This document shows, piece by piece, positions 11,296 through 23,800 of a DNA stretch of 64,000 nucleotides; position 1 is the first letter of the stretch, and the number at the start of each line of letters is the position of its first letter. Origin of the DNA: Thinopyrum elongatum (lineage: Eukaryota; Streptophyta; Magnoliopsida; Poales; Poaceae); the NCBI GenBank assembly GCA_011799875.1, contig CM022299.1, forward strand, positions 355,460,782-355,524,781. The letters run 5' to 3'. The translations under genes were made by a program, and so were the position numbers. A model generated the notes under the pieces. The model worked only from the letters and a program-made list of their open reading frames with translations, had not been told where the DNA came from and searched no databases.

Positions 11296-14200
11296 TGTAG
11301 CGACCCGGCCTTAAACGGTCAAGCCTCTGTGTATCTGTGCCATCCCTGGATCAGTATACTGGCACACACAGTACATCCATGTATATAAAGTGCAATCACA
11401 TGTATAAATAACGTAAAACTGATATATACCTCATAAGTCTTAGCAGAAACAATCAAACGGGTGTGGAGTCCCATCAACGCCATTGGCAGGTTGAGTGTAG
11501 ACCGTAACCTACAACGAAACTCACTCGTCGTAGAAAATCCTGCAACATGATATGTTGCAGCCGTGTAGGTCAGTACATTGAATGTACCGGCAAGATCACA
11601 AATAAGAGAAACAGATGATAAAACAATTCTATATGCAATGTGGCTTTCTGGCTCTGTATCTAAGGTTTTTGCGTAAAAGTTGGTTTTGTTTTATTTTCCC
11701 TACAACAAAGGAAATAACCGGAGTCTAAACTACGGAGTTTTCTATCATGACATGGTTTCGCCAACCGATGTCTCATAGCCCATATCATCATTAGTTGCCC
11801 ACAATTAAGATTTCAATCCGGTGTTGAGAGTTCCGAGATAAATCCATGTCTAGAGGCTCAAATTTTCCGTAACCATGGATATGGCTAATCGATTAGGTTT
11901 AACTTTGCATAGTGTTGTGCACTTTACCCACAAGATTCGATCCCTCTTTTGACATTCTCGCACTTCAGGGTGTTTGAGAACAAGACGATCGAAACATGGT
12001 CTTCCAAAGAGTTCCTCTGACCACTGTCTGGTGCTCATCCAATCCTATCGTAGTTCTACATTTGCGAGCACCGTCCCAGCTAGAGCCACAACTAAGGTCC
12101 ACCAAGCGACAACCCATAGTGACTTGTGGCTGCACAGGTAAGCTTCCAGGCATGATGTATTCTTCCGTCTCTTTGAGTCTGGGTGGAACTTTCCTCATGA
12201 GTACTGGCCAAATCCAGCTCACTAGGCATCCACTGGGTACTCCAGGGTGCCTCACAACCAGTCCACCCAGTAGTGTGTATTGAAGTCTTGTCTCGAGTCT
12301 TGAAGTCTTGAGGCCTCGAAGATGCAGGCCTTGAAGATGCCACCATGAAGTTGTCATCACTGACGCGGGGTCATCATGAAGTTGTCGTCATTGAAGTGGA
12401 GTCTTCCATCTCACACCACTTACGAGCACTCATACCAAAACCCCGTCTACTATAGCGTAGCATCAAAACTAAATATCGTCACGGGGCTTGATAATAGGGA
12501 GTTGGGTTCCTACCTCATGCATTCTACTCAACTACAAGAGTTCAATATCACTACTAGAGGAGTTGATGAAAAGGTGGCACTAAATGCAAGTAAAATCATA
12601 GGTATAAAACGATATGGTCAAAGTGAACTTGCCTGGTATTACTTGATGAAGATAATAACGCTCTCAAAAAATGACTTGGTAGTACTATGCGTCACTCCAG
12701 TGAAATCTATATAGTCAAACATAACATTCGTATAAGCAAACATTATAGCACTCAAAATAACAATCAACAGTTAAAAATGGAATCAAGAAATCAATAAGAA
12801 AACTCAAGACAATGCAAAGAACACTTCAAAAGAAAAAGTAATAGGAAACTTTTTAATTAACTACAAGGAAAAGAGTAAAATAATAAATTTACAGAAAATA
12901 AAATATAAAACAACTAAGTAAAAACAAAGAATTTGACTAGAGTTTTAACTAGCAAAAAGAAATAAATAAAAAGCTTTTATAAAACTCTATTTATAACCTA
13001 TGCAAGTTTTAAAGCAAAACAAAGGCAAATAAAATTTTTAAATCCTATAAAAGTTGTCTACTGTTGACTAACAGAAATATAAAACAAATTGTCAAAAGTG
13101 ACAAAAAGAAAATAATTTAAAACTATTAAAAACAACAAAGAAAATACTAGAAGAAAACTATAAGTAAAATAGTATCTTTTAGCTCAAACCTTAATTTAAA
13201 ATAAACAAAACTAATTTGCAAGAGCCTACTGTTTAGACAAAAGATCAAGTGATCACTAGCAAAAAGAATTAACTAAATAGCTATTTTTAAACTCAAGATA
13301 TTCACAAAACAAGGTTTGAAGCAAATTCATGAAATCTCAAATTTAAAAATTTCAAACATGGACAAACATGGCGCCTACAGAAACTAGATGAAATTAGTAA
13401 TCCAATGCAAAAAGAATCACTCAATTTGGATTAAAAACCTAAAAGATATAAGCAATCTAAGATTGAAACTATTTCTGTTTTTAAAACATAAACTAAAAAA
13501 AGGCCTACGGACCGGGCACATGCCACGTGGCATGCTGTGATTGGACGGAGGGCATTCGCTGCGGTGGCTAAATGACAAACGGCTGCTAACTAAAACATAC
13601 CGTTTCGATCTATATAAAAATTCTAGATCTGAACCTAAGCGTTGAAACGGGATCTGACGGACGGGGATGATGGTGGCTTATAGTAGCGGCGAGGTCGCCG
13701 GACTTGGGGAAGACGACGACTTGGTGGCTCTGGTCGATGTGGGCGTCACTCCTGGTGGTCGCCGGACTGCGGGGACGGTCAGACGGGGCGCGTTGCATGA
13801 AGGTGAGCTCGGGGGTGACCTCGTCAGCGTCGGGGGTGGCCTGTGGTGGAGGTGACGAACGGCTAGAGCAGCGGGCTGCGCCGGCGAGACACATGAGTCA
13901 TCGGGAAACACTTTTCCTCATGGGTCTGCGTGATAAAAGGGGTAAGCGGGATGCGGCGCTTTGAGGTAGAGAGGAACAAAGGGACAGGGGTGCTCGGGAA
14001 CCTCCGGTCGCTGCAGAATCATCCAGCGAAAGCTTCAGGCGGTGGTGAACTCCGGCGAGATCGGAATAGGGCAAAACAGGCACGAGAACTTCTGTTTTTT
14101 GCAAAAATCAGATGTGGAGAGGGAGGGAAGTATTTATAGGGAGGCGAGCGTGCGTGAGGGGCAAGGAATCAGATCGAATCGGGCAAGATTTGGATTGGGG

Positions 14201-14338
14201 AACTGGGTCCGTGATGAACACGAGAGAGACGAAGGAGGGGGATAACATGTGGGTCCCCCGTGTCGGCGATGCAGAGAAGAGAGAGGGGCTGACGTGTGGG
14301 GCCGCGCGGGCGTCAGCGTTGACGTGCGCGTGTGCGGA
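11296..14338 (-). repeat. 3' LTR of the gag-only gypsy element, first part
   Basis: It is collinear with 53,324-56,300 (for example, TAGCGACCC near the start of both copies and CAAGCCTCTGTGTATCTGT soon after). It stops at 14,338 where the MULE inserted; the remainder of the same LTR resumes at 49,492. A TATAAATA promoter motif on the minus strand is at 14,131-14,138. Reading frames inside, such as 12,376-12,714, are incidental. Confidence 0.8.
14330..14338. repeat. Left target-site duplication of the MULE
   Basis: GTGTGCGGA here and GTGTGGGGA at 49,483-49,491 differ at one of nine positions. The uninterrupted partner LTR reads GTGTGCGGCTGCCG at the same point. This confirms a 9-bp duplication and the exact insertion site. 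Confidence 0.75.
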
Positions 14339-14344
14339 GGGAGC

Positions 14345-14375
14345 CCCTAGTCAGCGCCTTCGGCGCCAACTAGGG
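14345..14375. repeat. Hairpin at the left MULE end
   Basis: CCCTAGT-CA-GCGCC, a TTC loop, then GGCGC-CA-ACTAGGG. The arms pair at 12 of 14 positions. GGCGCCTGCAGC follows at 14,381-14,392 and recurs in the right-end hairpin. Confidence 0.65.
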
Positions 14376-15147
14376 TAACAGGCGCCTGCAGCAAATTTGG
14401 GTGGGCTATTTCTCTGTCGGCCCAGTCGTTGATGCGGGAAATCATTCGACTGTTTCTGCGAACCGTTTTCTTTTCAACTGATTCTGCGAAGCGTTTTTTC
14501 TTTCGACTGTTTCCACTATTTCGACGATTTTGTTTTTTCTTTCGACTGTTTTCGCGTGAATGGTTTCTCTTGACACCAAAATAGTTACTAAAATAAGAAG
14601 CTGAAACCTAGATAGTAAATTTTGAACAATTTTCATATGAAAAAAAAATAGTCTGGATAAATTTTGCAGAGAAAGACATGAATTTGTAAAGTAAAACTAT
14701 TTGTTCATCACTTGTAAAGTAGGGATAAAAAGGAAAGACTGAACAATGTTGCAAGTAAAAATTATTCTTGAGAAAGAAAAGGAAATTTGACGTTTATTCA
14801 CAGGTCATGTCGAAAATGAATTTTATCTTTCAAGGCACCTGAAAGTAATTAAAAGAGCATGAATTAGTTGTATAATAAAGAGGAGTAATAACATTGTAGT
14901 AGCTTGAGCAAAAGCATAAAATGAAAAAGATGAAAACGTTTCAGTGAGCAATTACTTTAAAAGTAAGAAGTAAAATGTTTCATACATTTGCAGTTCTTCA
15001 GTTGGGGTCTTAGTACTTGTTCATTTGAATGATCAAAACCCCTGTGGAATATCAGTTATAGAAAATAAGTAAGAAACGCTAGAGAAAAAAGAGTAAGTAA
15101 CTTTCATGATATAGATTTATAGATGTCAAAAAATGGTAAGTTCAGAG

Positions 15148-18100
15148 TTAAGCAAGAGGGGCAGGATTTAAAAAAAAGGATCTAGAACTTGCATGGTTTT
15201 GTAGGAAGTTCCTCACTATAGGTAATTGTACTTCACTGTTGGGGTATGTTGATATCTCATACAAGAAAATTTCGTGCAGAGCTTGCAAATCAGCCTGCAA
15301 GCAGTAAGTTGTGTTTATTAGATTTTTGCTTCTGTTTCAGATGTAGGAGAAAAATGTGGAGCAAGAATTGGTAAGAAAAAGAGAAGAACTTACAGTTGAA
15401 AACCCAGGAACTCCCATTCCACGGTAGTTTTTTAGAATTTGCAACAGGAAAACCCCTGTATCATACTTGCGATGGAGCACAAATGTAAAAATTGGAACTT
15501 AGTTTGCGAAGATATGAAACTGCAAATTAGCTGTCTATAAATTTGCCTAAACTATGTATAGTTCTAAAGTAAATAAAATTCAAAGCAAAATGTGGTAGAA
15601 AAAAAAAGAGTAGCTATGAACCTGAAATGAATTCTAGGTACTGCAGCAAATCTGTAGTCAAAGTCCTTTATGTTGAAATCAGTGCAGTTTGGGTATGTCA
15701 ATGCAAAGAGTGTTTTGAAATTGTAGGCAACAGTGCTAATGATAGTTGTGAATTTGTCTTGTCCAGAGCCGTCAGGATTCATAATATCGAAATACCTCCC
15801 GGATTCCAGGTTTGCGGAAATTAATATCCACTGCTTATCATTGAAACAAGGTAAGTGTACCTAAGAAAAAAACATATAAGTTTGGCTTTGTTTGTGTGAA
15901 AAAAGTTTTGTATTGTTCAAACATATGTAGTCGTTCATAAATGTTTTGCTACTCAAGTTAGAAAACTAACGAAATTGGCTCTATCGAGGCTGAAGCCAAC
16001 CCTTCCTTCACTTAGAATATCTCTACAAATAGGATCTGAATGATTCAATAGTGGCCGCATTAATAATTCCTGCAATGTCAATTATGAAAACTATCAATAA
16101 TACTTAATGATTGATGCTTGTATCTTTTTTGGTCAAATTTGGTGACTAAAAATGGAAAGTACTCATCAAAATATGAAGCAAGCAGTACCATGTCTTCTCT
16201 TTGCACAATGTGTGTAATCGCATCAGTGTTTGGGATGAGTCCTTGCCTTCCACGGAATAGTTGGTTGGTATTAAGAATTTTGGAGTAACAATCTAAAGAA
16301 TGGGGACTCATCCAACAACTAGGTGTCAATGAAATAGTCAAAGTCTTCTGATCAATCCAAACTTCATTGACTTGGAAAATCCTTTGGCTTTTTTTTATTG
16401 TTGAATGGAAAGAACAAAGGTTAGCATAAGAAGTAGTACCAGAGCATGAGCAACATACAAAACAGAAGAGGGAACAAATATTTTGAAACTATTCACTTCA
16501 AGTAGTTGGGAGTATCCGAAAAAGAAAAATACCTTGAGTCCAAATGTGAGAGAGCTGCGTTCATAGTCTTGTAGAACTCAGACTGAACCGGGCTTGAGAA
16601 AATTACTTGGTGGTACTGCATGCTTTTGTTCTGGTAAACAACTGATGCTGAAGAGAATTTCTGAAACAATTTCTTCTTTCCTTCTGCAATTTCATTTCTT
16701 TTGCATTCGAGTTCATAGTCTTCTAGAAGTTTATATAAACCTGGATCATCAAGTGGAGTACCAAATCTGTTTTCTGGTTGTCCAGAGTTGATGCTGAAAG
16801 GCCTCAGAGGGCTATTGCTATAGACAAATGGAGATTTCTGATTGGATAACAGTGGATAGTTGCCGGTAGAATTAACAATAAGGCTGGGAGCAGTAGGCAG
16901 TGAAAGGCTTGTGTTATTGGAACCAGTCATTTGATGCGGAAGTGCATCATGTAGGCCATCAGTTATAGCATTGAAAGAGGGAATATCATGTTCAAAATTG
17001 TTTCCTATGGAACAAGTATATCCAGCTTTAGTATCAGTTGTACCAGCCTTTTTCCTCTGAAGTTCTGCTTGTTCATAAGTATGGCTAGGGGCAAGTGAAG
17101 AATTTAGTGGTACAGGTGGTAGTTCTGCTTGATCTTCTGTACAGTATAATGAATTTGCTGCTGTAAGATGGCAAAAGAATGACATTAAGATATTTATATT
17201 CGAGGAGTACGGAAAGAAGAAACTTTAGTTATTTTGACGAACAAGGAGAACATAAGTGTTACCTTTCTTAGTTGAGATAAATTTCCACTGACTTATGCTG
17301 AATTTTTCTTGTCTGCAATGTAGAAGATCTTTTCCATTCATTTCCCTCCCTGATTGATCAGACTTCATTGTATCAAGAATCACTGTGTATTCAGGTTTGG
17401 AAAAAATGGAGCACAGTTGAATCAGTAAAATGATTTAGTTCTTATTGGTAGTAGCAATTTTTTTTTACAAACAATGTGTTAAAAAAGGGAAGACTATGAG
17501 AAAAATGGTGAAACAAATGCGGGCATAAATGATTACCTTGGAAAGTAGTAGTACCACCTAGGTCAGTTTTGGTTTGTTCATCCATTTGGATAACATCTGT
17601 ACCACCTAGGTCAGTAGTAGTTGATGAGGCAGCAGGCAGTAGTAGGTCAAAATCTATGTGCTTGTCAAGGTGGAGAGATTCAAAAATGCTTTGGATGAGA
17701 TATTCAACTAATACTTTGTTGTTTTCTTCATCAAAAGTGGCTGGATAAATGTGAGGCCCAGGGAAATCGATGAAATCAATTGAAGAGAGGAAAGATTCCA
17801 AGACTGAATGATTTTGAATTTTCAACTTGTATAAACAAGGATGTCTTGCAGTATTGTTTGACTTTATAATTGGAAGTAAATGAGATTTTGTAGGTTCATC
17901 AGTCCTGTTCTGTTGGGAAGGAGTTTTCAAGCCAAAACCACGGTGTGCCTCATCAATGTAAGAGTGCAGTGTTGGTACAAAATTTGATATGAATGTTTTC
18001 CAGAATTTCCGAGTGCTACGTTCAACCCTTGCCTTTTCCTGATTCAAAAATAAAACAGGGGTTAGAAAAATAAATAATGAATTAGATGAAAAATGAAGAA

Positions 18101-19523
18101 AAACATATGAGAGTGTTGTTGTATTTTTTCTGCACTAACTAACCTCTACATTGTGAATAGAAGGGAACTTGGTATTGATGTAGTGTAGATCTGTTTCAGG
18201 AAGTTCTGATTCTATTTCGTTCGGTTCATCATAGAATGGGGTCGAAGATATGTGCTTCATCTGGTTATATTTGTCAAACAATATAGAAGTTAAGTAATTG
18301 CTTCCAAATAAAATGTCACAACAAAGTAATTGAAAAAAAGCACTTGTGCTGCTACTATCATTCTGCAGTTTAGAATAAAAAAAGGAGAATGGAAGTTGTT
18401 ATTTCTTACCGGTAGCCTTCCAAACTGTGTGTTCACTCTAGGCATTGTATCAAGAGCCAATAAAGCATTTAGCATAGTTGATGACCACATTGGAAGCCTT
18501 GGGAAAGTGTTAGAGGGTATCTTGTATTCAGATGTGATCAGGAATTCAAAGTGCATGACCTTCAAAAATGTTTGAGAAAGGAATGGTCAGCAAGAACAGT
18601 TAATCACTGCGTATTAGTGAACCTTTCACTGAAGATGGAAGATATTATATAGGACTGAAACAAAGAACTAAAATTCATAAAGAGTGATAAAAAAGAAATT
18701 CTTACCACCAATATTAGTTTACACCCTCCTAGCATGGCTGAGGGGTTGTTCCTTATGTCTGATTTTTTAATTTGATGGACCAAGAAAGACAGGGCAAATA
18801 GGCCCCAATTGTATCTGGGAACATAATCTATGTCCATCAATGCATTGAAGAATTTTTTGCTGGGTGCTCCCTTTGAGTTAGGTGCAATGAGAATGGAAAG
18901 AGCCAAAAGCATGAATATCCTAGAGAAAGCTTCTTCAGTGATGGTAGGAGAAATCATTGAGAATAGATGCTTTGGAGTTGCATTAGCTGATTGCAAAAAT
19001 GTATTCATGAATTCAAGTGTTTCATCAGTAGGGGTTGTATGAATTGGTAAACCTCCGCATGGAATACCCAGTATTCTGTGCACAACATGGTCTGTGAATT
19101 TGAATTTAAATCCATTCTTCAGTTCAATTCTGCATGTGCTTGTGTTAAACTGGACGGCTAACCAGTGGAACAAATCATCCACATTGGAGTTGCAAGAAAT
19201 TTGAAGAATTGAACCAAACCCAAGTTTCCGTACTATCATCTTTTGATTGCCAGTAAGATTTGATAGGAAAATCAGGAACATGTTAAGGTGATCCAGCATA
19301 ACTCCCTGAAGTAATTTATTAACATGATTAGAATATAAAAAAATTGCACAGAAAGACAATATTGCTTGTAGAAATGGTGTAATTTCCAAATCATCAAAAA
19401 TATAGAAAAAATGTCGACAAATTGGTCTTACTTTTTTTTACGTGTGTTTTCCTCACTTAATTCTGCCATTTGAAGTTCTTGGATATCCCTCTTCTTTAGT
19501 ACTGATTCATTTGCTGTAGACAT
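15148..19523 (-). CDS. Gene A: Ulp1-like (C48 family) protein with lost catalytic residues
   Basis: Multi-exon gene built by hand from open segments joined by GT-AG sites. ATG is at 19,523; exons lie near 19,431-19,523, 18,706-19,305, 18,410-18,559, 18,144-18,260, 17,537-18,039, 17,268-17,383, 16,533-17,160, 16,078-16,380, 15,985-16,075, 15,640-15,855 and 15,400-15,500, with the last ending at TAA 15,148. The second exon holds the N-terminal domain typical of plant transposon Ulp1 proteins (GFGSILQIS, then a helix-rich part with GIPCGG). The middle is a low-complexity linker with a repeated DLGGT. The C-terminal fold is recognisable: KQWILISANL, YFDIMN, then KYDTGVFLLQ. In the family these read HW, D and DCG, so His is Gln and Cys is Thr while Asp remains. 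It would not cleave SUMO. I saw no stop or frameshift in these exons. Exact splice sites are uncertain. Confidence 0.6.
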
Positions 19524-19989
19524 CCGCAGAAAAAATGAATAAAGATTATTTCAATTAGTATTGATGTAGATAAAAGATTTCCCATAGAAATGTGTGCATC
19601 GAATGGAAAAACTTAGCTCAATACTAAAGAAGTAGTTGAAACAGAACATAATTCATTAATTAAATTGTTGCCATCTTTCTAAAAATGTGTAGTTAAAATA
19701 GAAACTACATTCTAAATATCATTCGCTTGTGCTTAAGATATTCGGTAAGAAAAACATTTTAGTTATTTGTAGCTAACAAGTGTTTCCATTTCTAGAATAA
19801 GGCAGAAATCAAATACAAAGAAGAAAATGCTCACTGTTATTCTGAATTAAAGTTGGGACTAGTGCTCTCCTATGACATAATGGTGTGATTCTCAATTCCA
19901 GGGAACTAGTTCATTGCTACTACACGAAAATCATAGTCGTACGGAGTTGCCAAATTCGATAGTCGCATGCTCATTTGCATTAGTGGGAA

Positions 19990-20175
19990 AAAACAACAGT
20001 AGTTTCATGCAGTAGTTGTTGAAGGACTGACAAAACAGTCATGGGAGAATTTGGTAGCAGTAGTTTCGTGAGGGATTTGGCAACAGTAGTCTCAAGAAGT
20101 ACTTGTTGAAGGAGTGACATAACAGCCATATGAGAATTTGGCTAGTTGTTGAACGAGTGACATAACAGGCATGGG
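19990..20175. repeat. Three imperfect short repeats upstream of gene A
   Basis: Near-copies of TTGTTGAAGGAGTGACATAA begin near 20,016, 20,103 and 20,147, each followed by a CAT-G-GAATTTGG-like phrase in the first two. They lie in the 5' leader or intron region of gene A. Function unknown. Confidence 0.5.
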
Positions 20176-20604
20176 TTAAAATGTAGATAACTGTCTCTTT
20201 TAGCATGAAGGGAATTATCAGAAATACCATGTACAAAAAATTCGTTGGCTGATAGCTAAAATTGCATCTGGTAGCTAAAAAAAGGGGCAAGCAAAATTCC
20301 TACTGGAAACGATCTACTTCCGAATCCAATTCTTCCATGGATTAGAGCAGCACCTAGGGTTTGAACGTCGCAGAAAAAACTCGCGGATTCGTTTGAGTAG
20401 GAGCTGACTTAGGACTGACCTTGATTTGAAGCGATTGGATTCGGAAGTAGATCGAATCGAGCAGGGCGGCGCAGCCAGGGTCACCTCGGCAGAGCAGTGA
20501 TTCGAGAGAGAGCGAGAGCCCCAAAGAGGAATGGGAAAACGTAATTGGGGCGGTGTGGAGATTTTGCTCTCAGCTCCACTTATTTTGCATCTTTCGTACT
20601 GCAT

Positions 20605-20825
20605 TTTGTAATTAGGACCCTAAGGCCAAGTTCTTTCATATTTGTAAGTCCTTAATTGGGAGTGCTGGCCCCACCAGTCAGTCATTTTGCACACAAAGAA
20701 GAAAAAAATAAAGGGGGGCAGTGGGTGGTTGGTGGACTCCAGGGTTCAGGGGCAGAAATCTCGGAGGCGCCGGTGGCGGCGGCAGCTGCGCGAGCACTAG
20801 CCCAGATCTCGTTGGTGCCGGCGGC
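20605..20825. promoter_or_regulatory. Divergent promoter region between gene A and the transposase gene
   Basis: A short interval separates the GC-rich 5' leader of gene A (minus, about 20,300-20,600) from the first exon of the transposase gene (plus, start 20,826 or 20,721). Composition changes from AT-rich gene bodies to GC-rich on both sides, as at plant 5' ends. No clear TATA box is visible. Shared regulation of the two genes is inferred from position only. Confidence 0.4.
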
Positions 20826-23800
20826 ATGGAAGATCTCCAAGGTGCTGTTTCCGAGTTCTCCGTCGCCGGCATGGAAAAAAATCCCTCCAATGCGCCCGTC
20901 GTCAAGCTTCAAACTTCGAAATCTTCTAGGGCCAGCCAATCCTCCAATTCGAAGGTAGTTCGCTTGTAAACTCTATCTGTACTTTGTTCTTGATCGAATT
21001 ACGAATCAATAGAGAATTGTAGTCGTAATCTTGTAGCCCTTTTTTCCTTGTGTCCTGAAAAATCGAGTACAATGAGGTAGCATATATAATTAGAAGAAAC
21101 TGAATGTTCTGCTACTTGAACTAAGCTTAATAAATGTTTAGTTAGTGAACCTCATTATTGTGCTAGTACAAAGATTACTGCAGTGGTTTAATTGTTGGTT
21201 AAGCTGTAGTTTACAAGGATCAGAGAGAAGTGTCCGAAAAAGATAATTGAGGAACTTTATCCAACATAATGGTCGGTGCTTTATTATTCAGGCAATATTG
21301 TACTGAAAATATCATTGAGAAAACAGTTGAAAAACAGAATTAAGCTAACCTTAGGCTTTGTAGTAGGATTTTCAAATAAACTAACTTGTTTATGTGAACA
21401 AACTTTATCCAAGATAATTGTCTGCTATTCTTTCTGTATGTCCATCAATTCCAGACATGGTCTTGTAGTTATGGTACTTGAAGCTTTGACACAACCTTTG
21501 AATTTAGTGAGAGAAAAAATTGGAGGAAAGACCGTGTTGAAATTACCAGTAGGTGTGCTTGCACTTATGCAATTATTAGAGTAATTTGTTTCCGTTAGAG
21601 TGCCCCGTATGGCATCCTTCAATACATGTGAGAAGGTTTACTTTCACAACGACATCAGTAAGAAACAAAGAGTTTTGATTTTCATGGAGCATCAACCTAT
21701 ATTTTTTTTGTATGAGAAAGTTTATTAAAACATAGCAATATAATTTGGAAGCTAATCTCGCATTGGCAAATACTTGAAATTGAGATGTTGGGTTCGTTGG
21801 GTTTAGTTTTTCGTGAATTGCAACAGTACGACAAAAAACAGGGCATTTAAGAACATTTAAGGATGTAAATTTTAATCGCGAAGGAACCTAAAAGTAGCAA
21901 TTCTAAAAACTACAGATGACACTATCATCATCAGGCGATAACTAAGACACTTGTGGTGTGGAACCTGAAAGTTACAACTCATAAATGTTTATCAACTTCA
22001 CATTTATAATCACCTTCTGTGCAGAGTTCCTAGCTTGTTTCTGCTGATTCAGATATTTGTGCATATCAGAACTAAGCTTTGTCTATAGTTTTGGTTCAGT
22101 TATTTCATAAATTGTTTCCGCTTCAGTAATGTCGAAGGCGCTATACAAAAAAACGGTGTAGTAAAATTCAAACAAGTTCTCTGTTTCTTCATAAATTGTT
22201 TCGTTCTTTACGCTTGGACAATAGAAAAATTAATTTGGTGTAATTTGATTTTTGTCTTTAACTGTAAATTAATTTGTCAATGATATTGTAGGTAGCAAAA
22301 GCTGGAACAGCTCGAAAGTGGATACCTGCGAAGAAGAAGGAACTAGAGAGAAGTCTGCCATCAACTGGAGGAGATAGAACTGATTCCAAGCTAGAGAACA
22401 CAATATGTTTCTAATCTTGATTAATGGTTTCATTAAGTGCTATTTTGAAGAAGCAACGGGTATCTGGAAGAGCAAATATGAAAAAACCTCATGTTTGAAA
22501 ATTCATTTCTGTTGATAAATGTAGGTTGACAACCTGATGCAAGAATTTGATCAGTATGTTTTGTATCATGAGATAAAAAAGAAGACAGAGGTAAAGTTCT
22601 TGGACATAAAAATAGAAAATCTTTTGATTCATTATACTTCTTGTATAATTAGAAAATTTGGCTAGAAAGTGAAAATGTGCTTGTAAAAATATGGCAGGAA
22701 GTACTAAGCAGTCAGGAAGAAAAGCTAAGTCAGGAGAACTTAGCTAGACAGGAGAATCTAGAAGCAAATGCCCCAGCGGTTGTGTGTGCACAAGATGTTG
22801 GGGATGAACCTACTGATATAAGGAATAATGAAAAAGAAAAGGACAAACAAAATGGAGAAACAGGAGAAGAGGTATACAAAAATAACATTTGCTAGGATAT
22901 TCCTCTCTGCTGTTGTTTTTGTACATATGGATAAAAAGTAGTTGATTCCATGAATAAGACTAATAAAGCTGGAATGAACAGGTACAGTTGGTGGCTGCAT
23001 CTTGATCAGCTGTTTGCTATGCCGTAACCAGTTCAAACGAAGATGGTGTGCTTGTAGAAGATCTGTCATCTTTGGTTGCAAATGTGAACACAGGAGCGGA
23101 GGTGCTTTCTTCTTCTGTTAATGTAAGTATTAAGGAAAGATTAGAAAATTTCATTTAATTTGAATAAAAAAACTATAGAACGGAAAGCAGTTTGTCTGAC
23201 ATTGACAATTGGGTAATTACAAAAAATGTAGGTTTTAATTACTTCTGACAAGGCTGATGATTATTCAACACCGGATGATGCTACAAGCAATGATGATTCA
23301 GATGAAGGTGGTACTGACGGTGATAAGAAACATGAAGAGTATTTGTTTCCATCACCAGATGAATTAGAGAAATCAAGTGTGCCTACAGTTGGCAGGGTGT
23401 TTAATACTTTGGATGAGGCTAAGAGGTTTGTGAATGTCTATGCTCTCATGACTGGCTTTGGAATTAAAAAAAAGGGAGAAATCACAAGAACAGGAAGATT
23501 GCCTTTTGCTGCAACAAGAGTAGGAAAACTATGTCAACATATACAGGAGTAATAAAAAAGAAGAGAAATGTTCATAATAGAACGAACTCTGGAATGCATG
23601 TTACAGTGAGTTTGGAAGATGGAAAATGGCACATTCAATCACTGGATTTGAAGCACAATCACCCTTTGGTTTCTTCTCCTTATCTGACACAATTTTTTCT
23701 TAGTCACAGAAGCATGAATGAGGCTGAAACACTACTGTCCAAGTTTTTACAGGAACACAAGATAAAACCTAGAAAAATTATGAGCATATTTAGAAAGCTG

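Noticed and set aside
11996..12714. Frames of 95-131 residues that recur at 53,964-54,641
   Set aside because: Duplicated because both are LTR copies; differences include changes that alter length, and no domain is visible.
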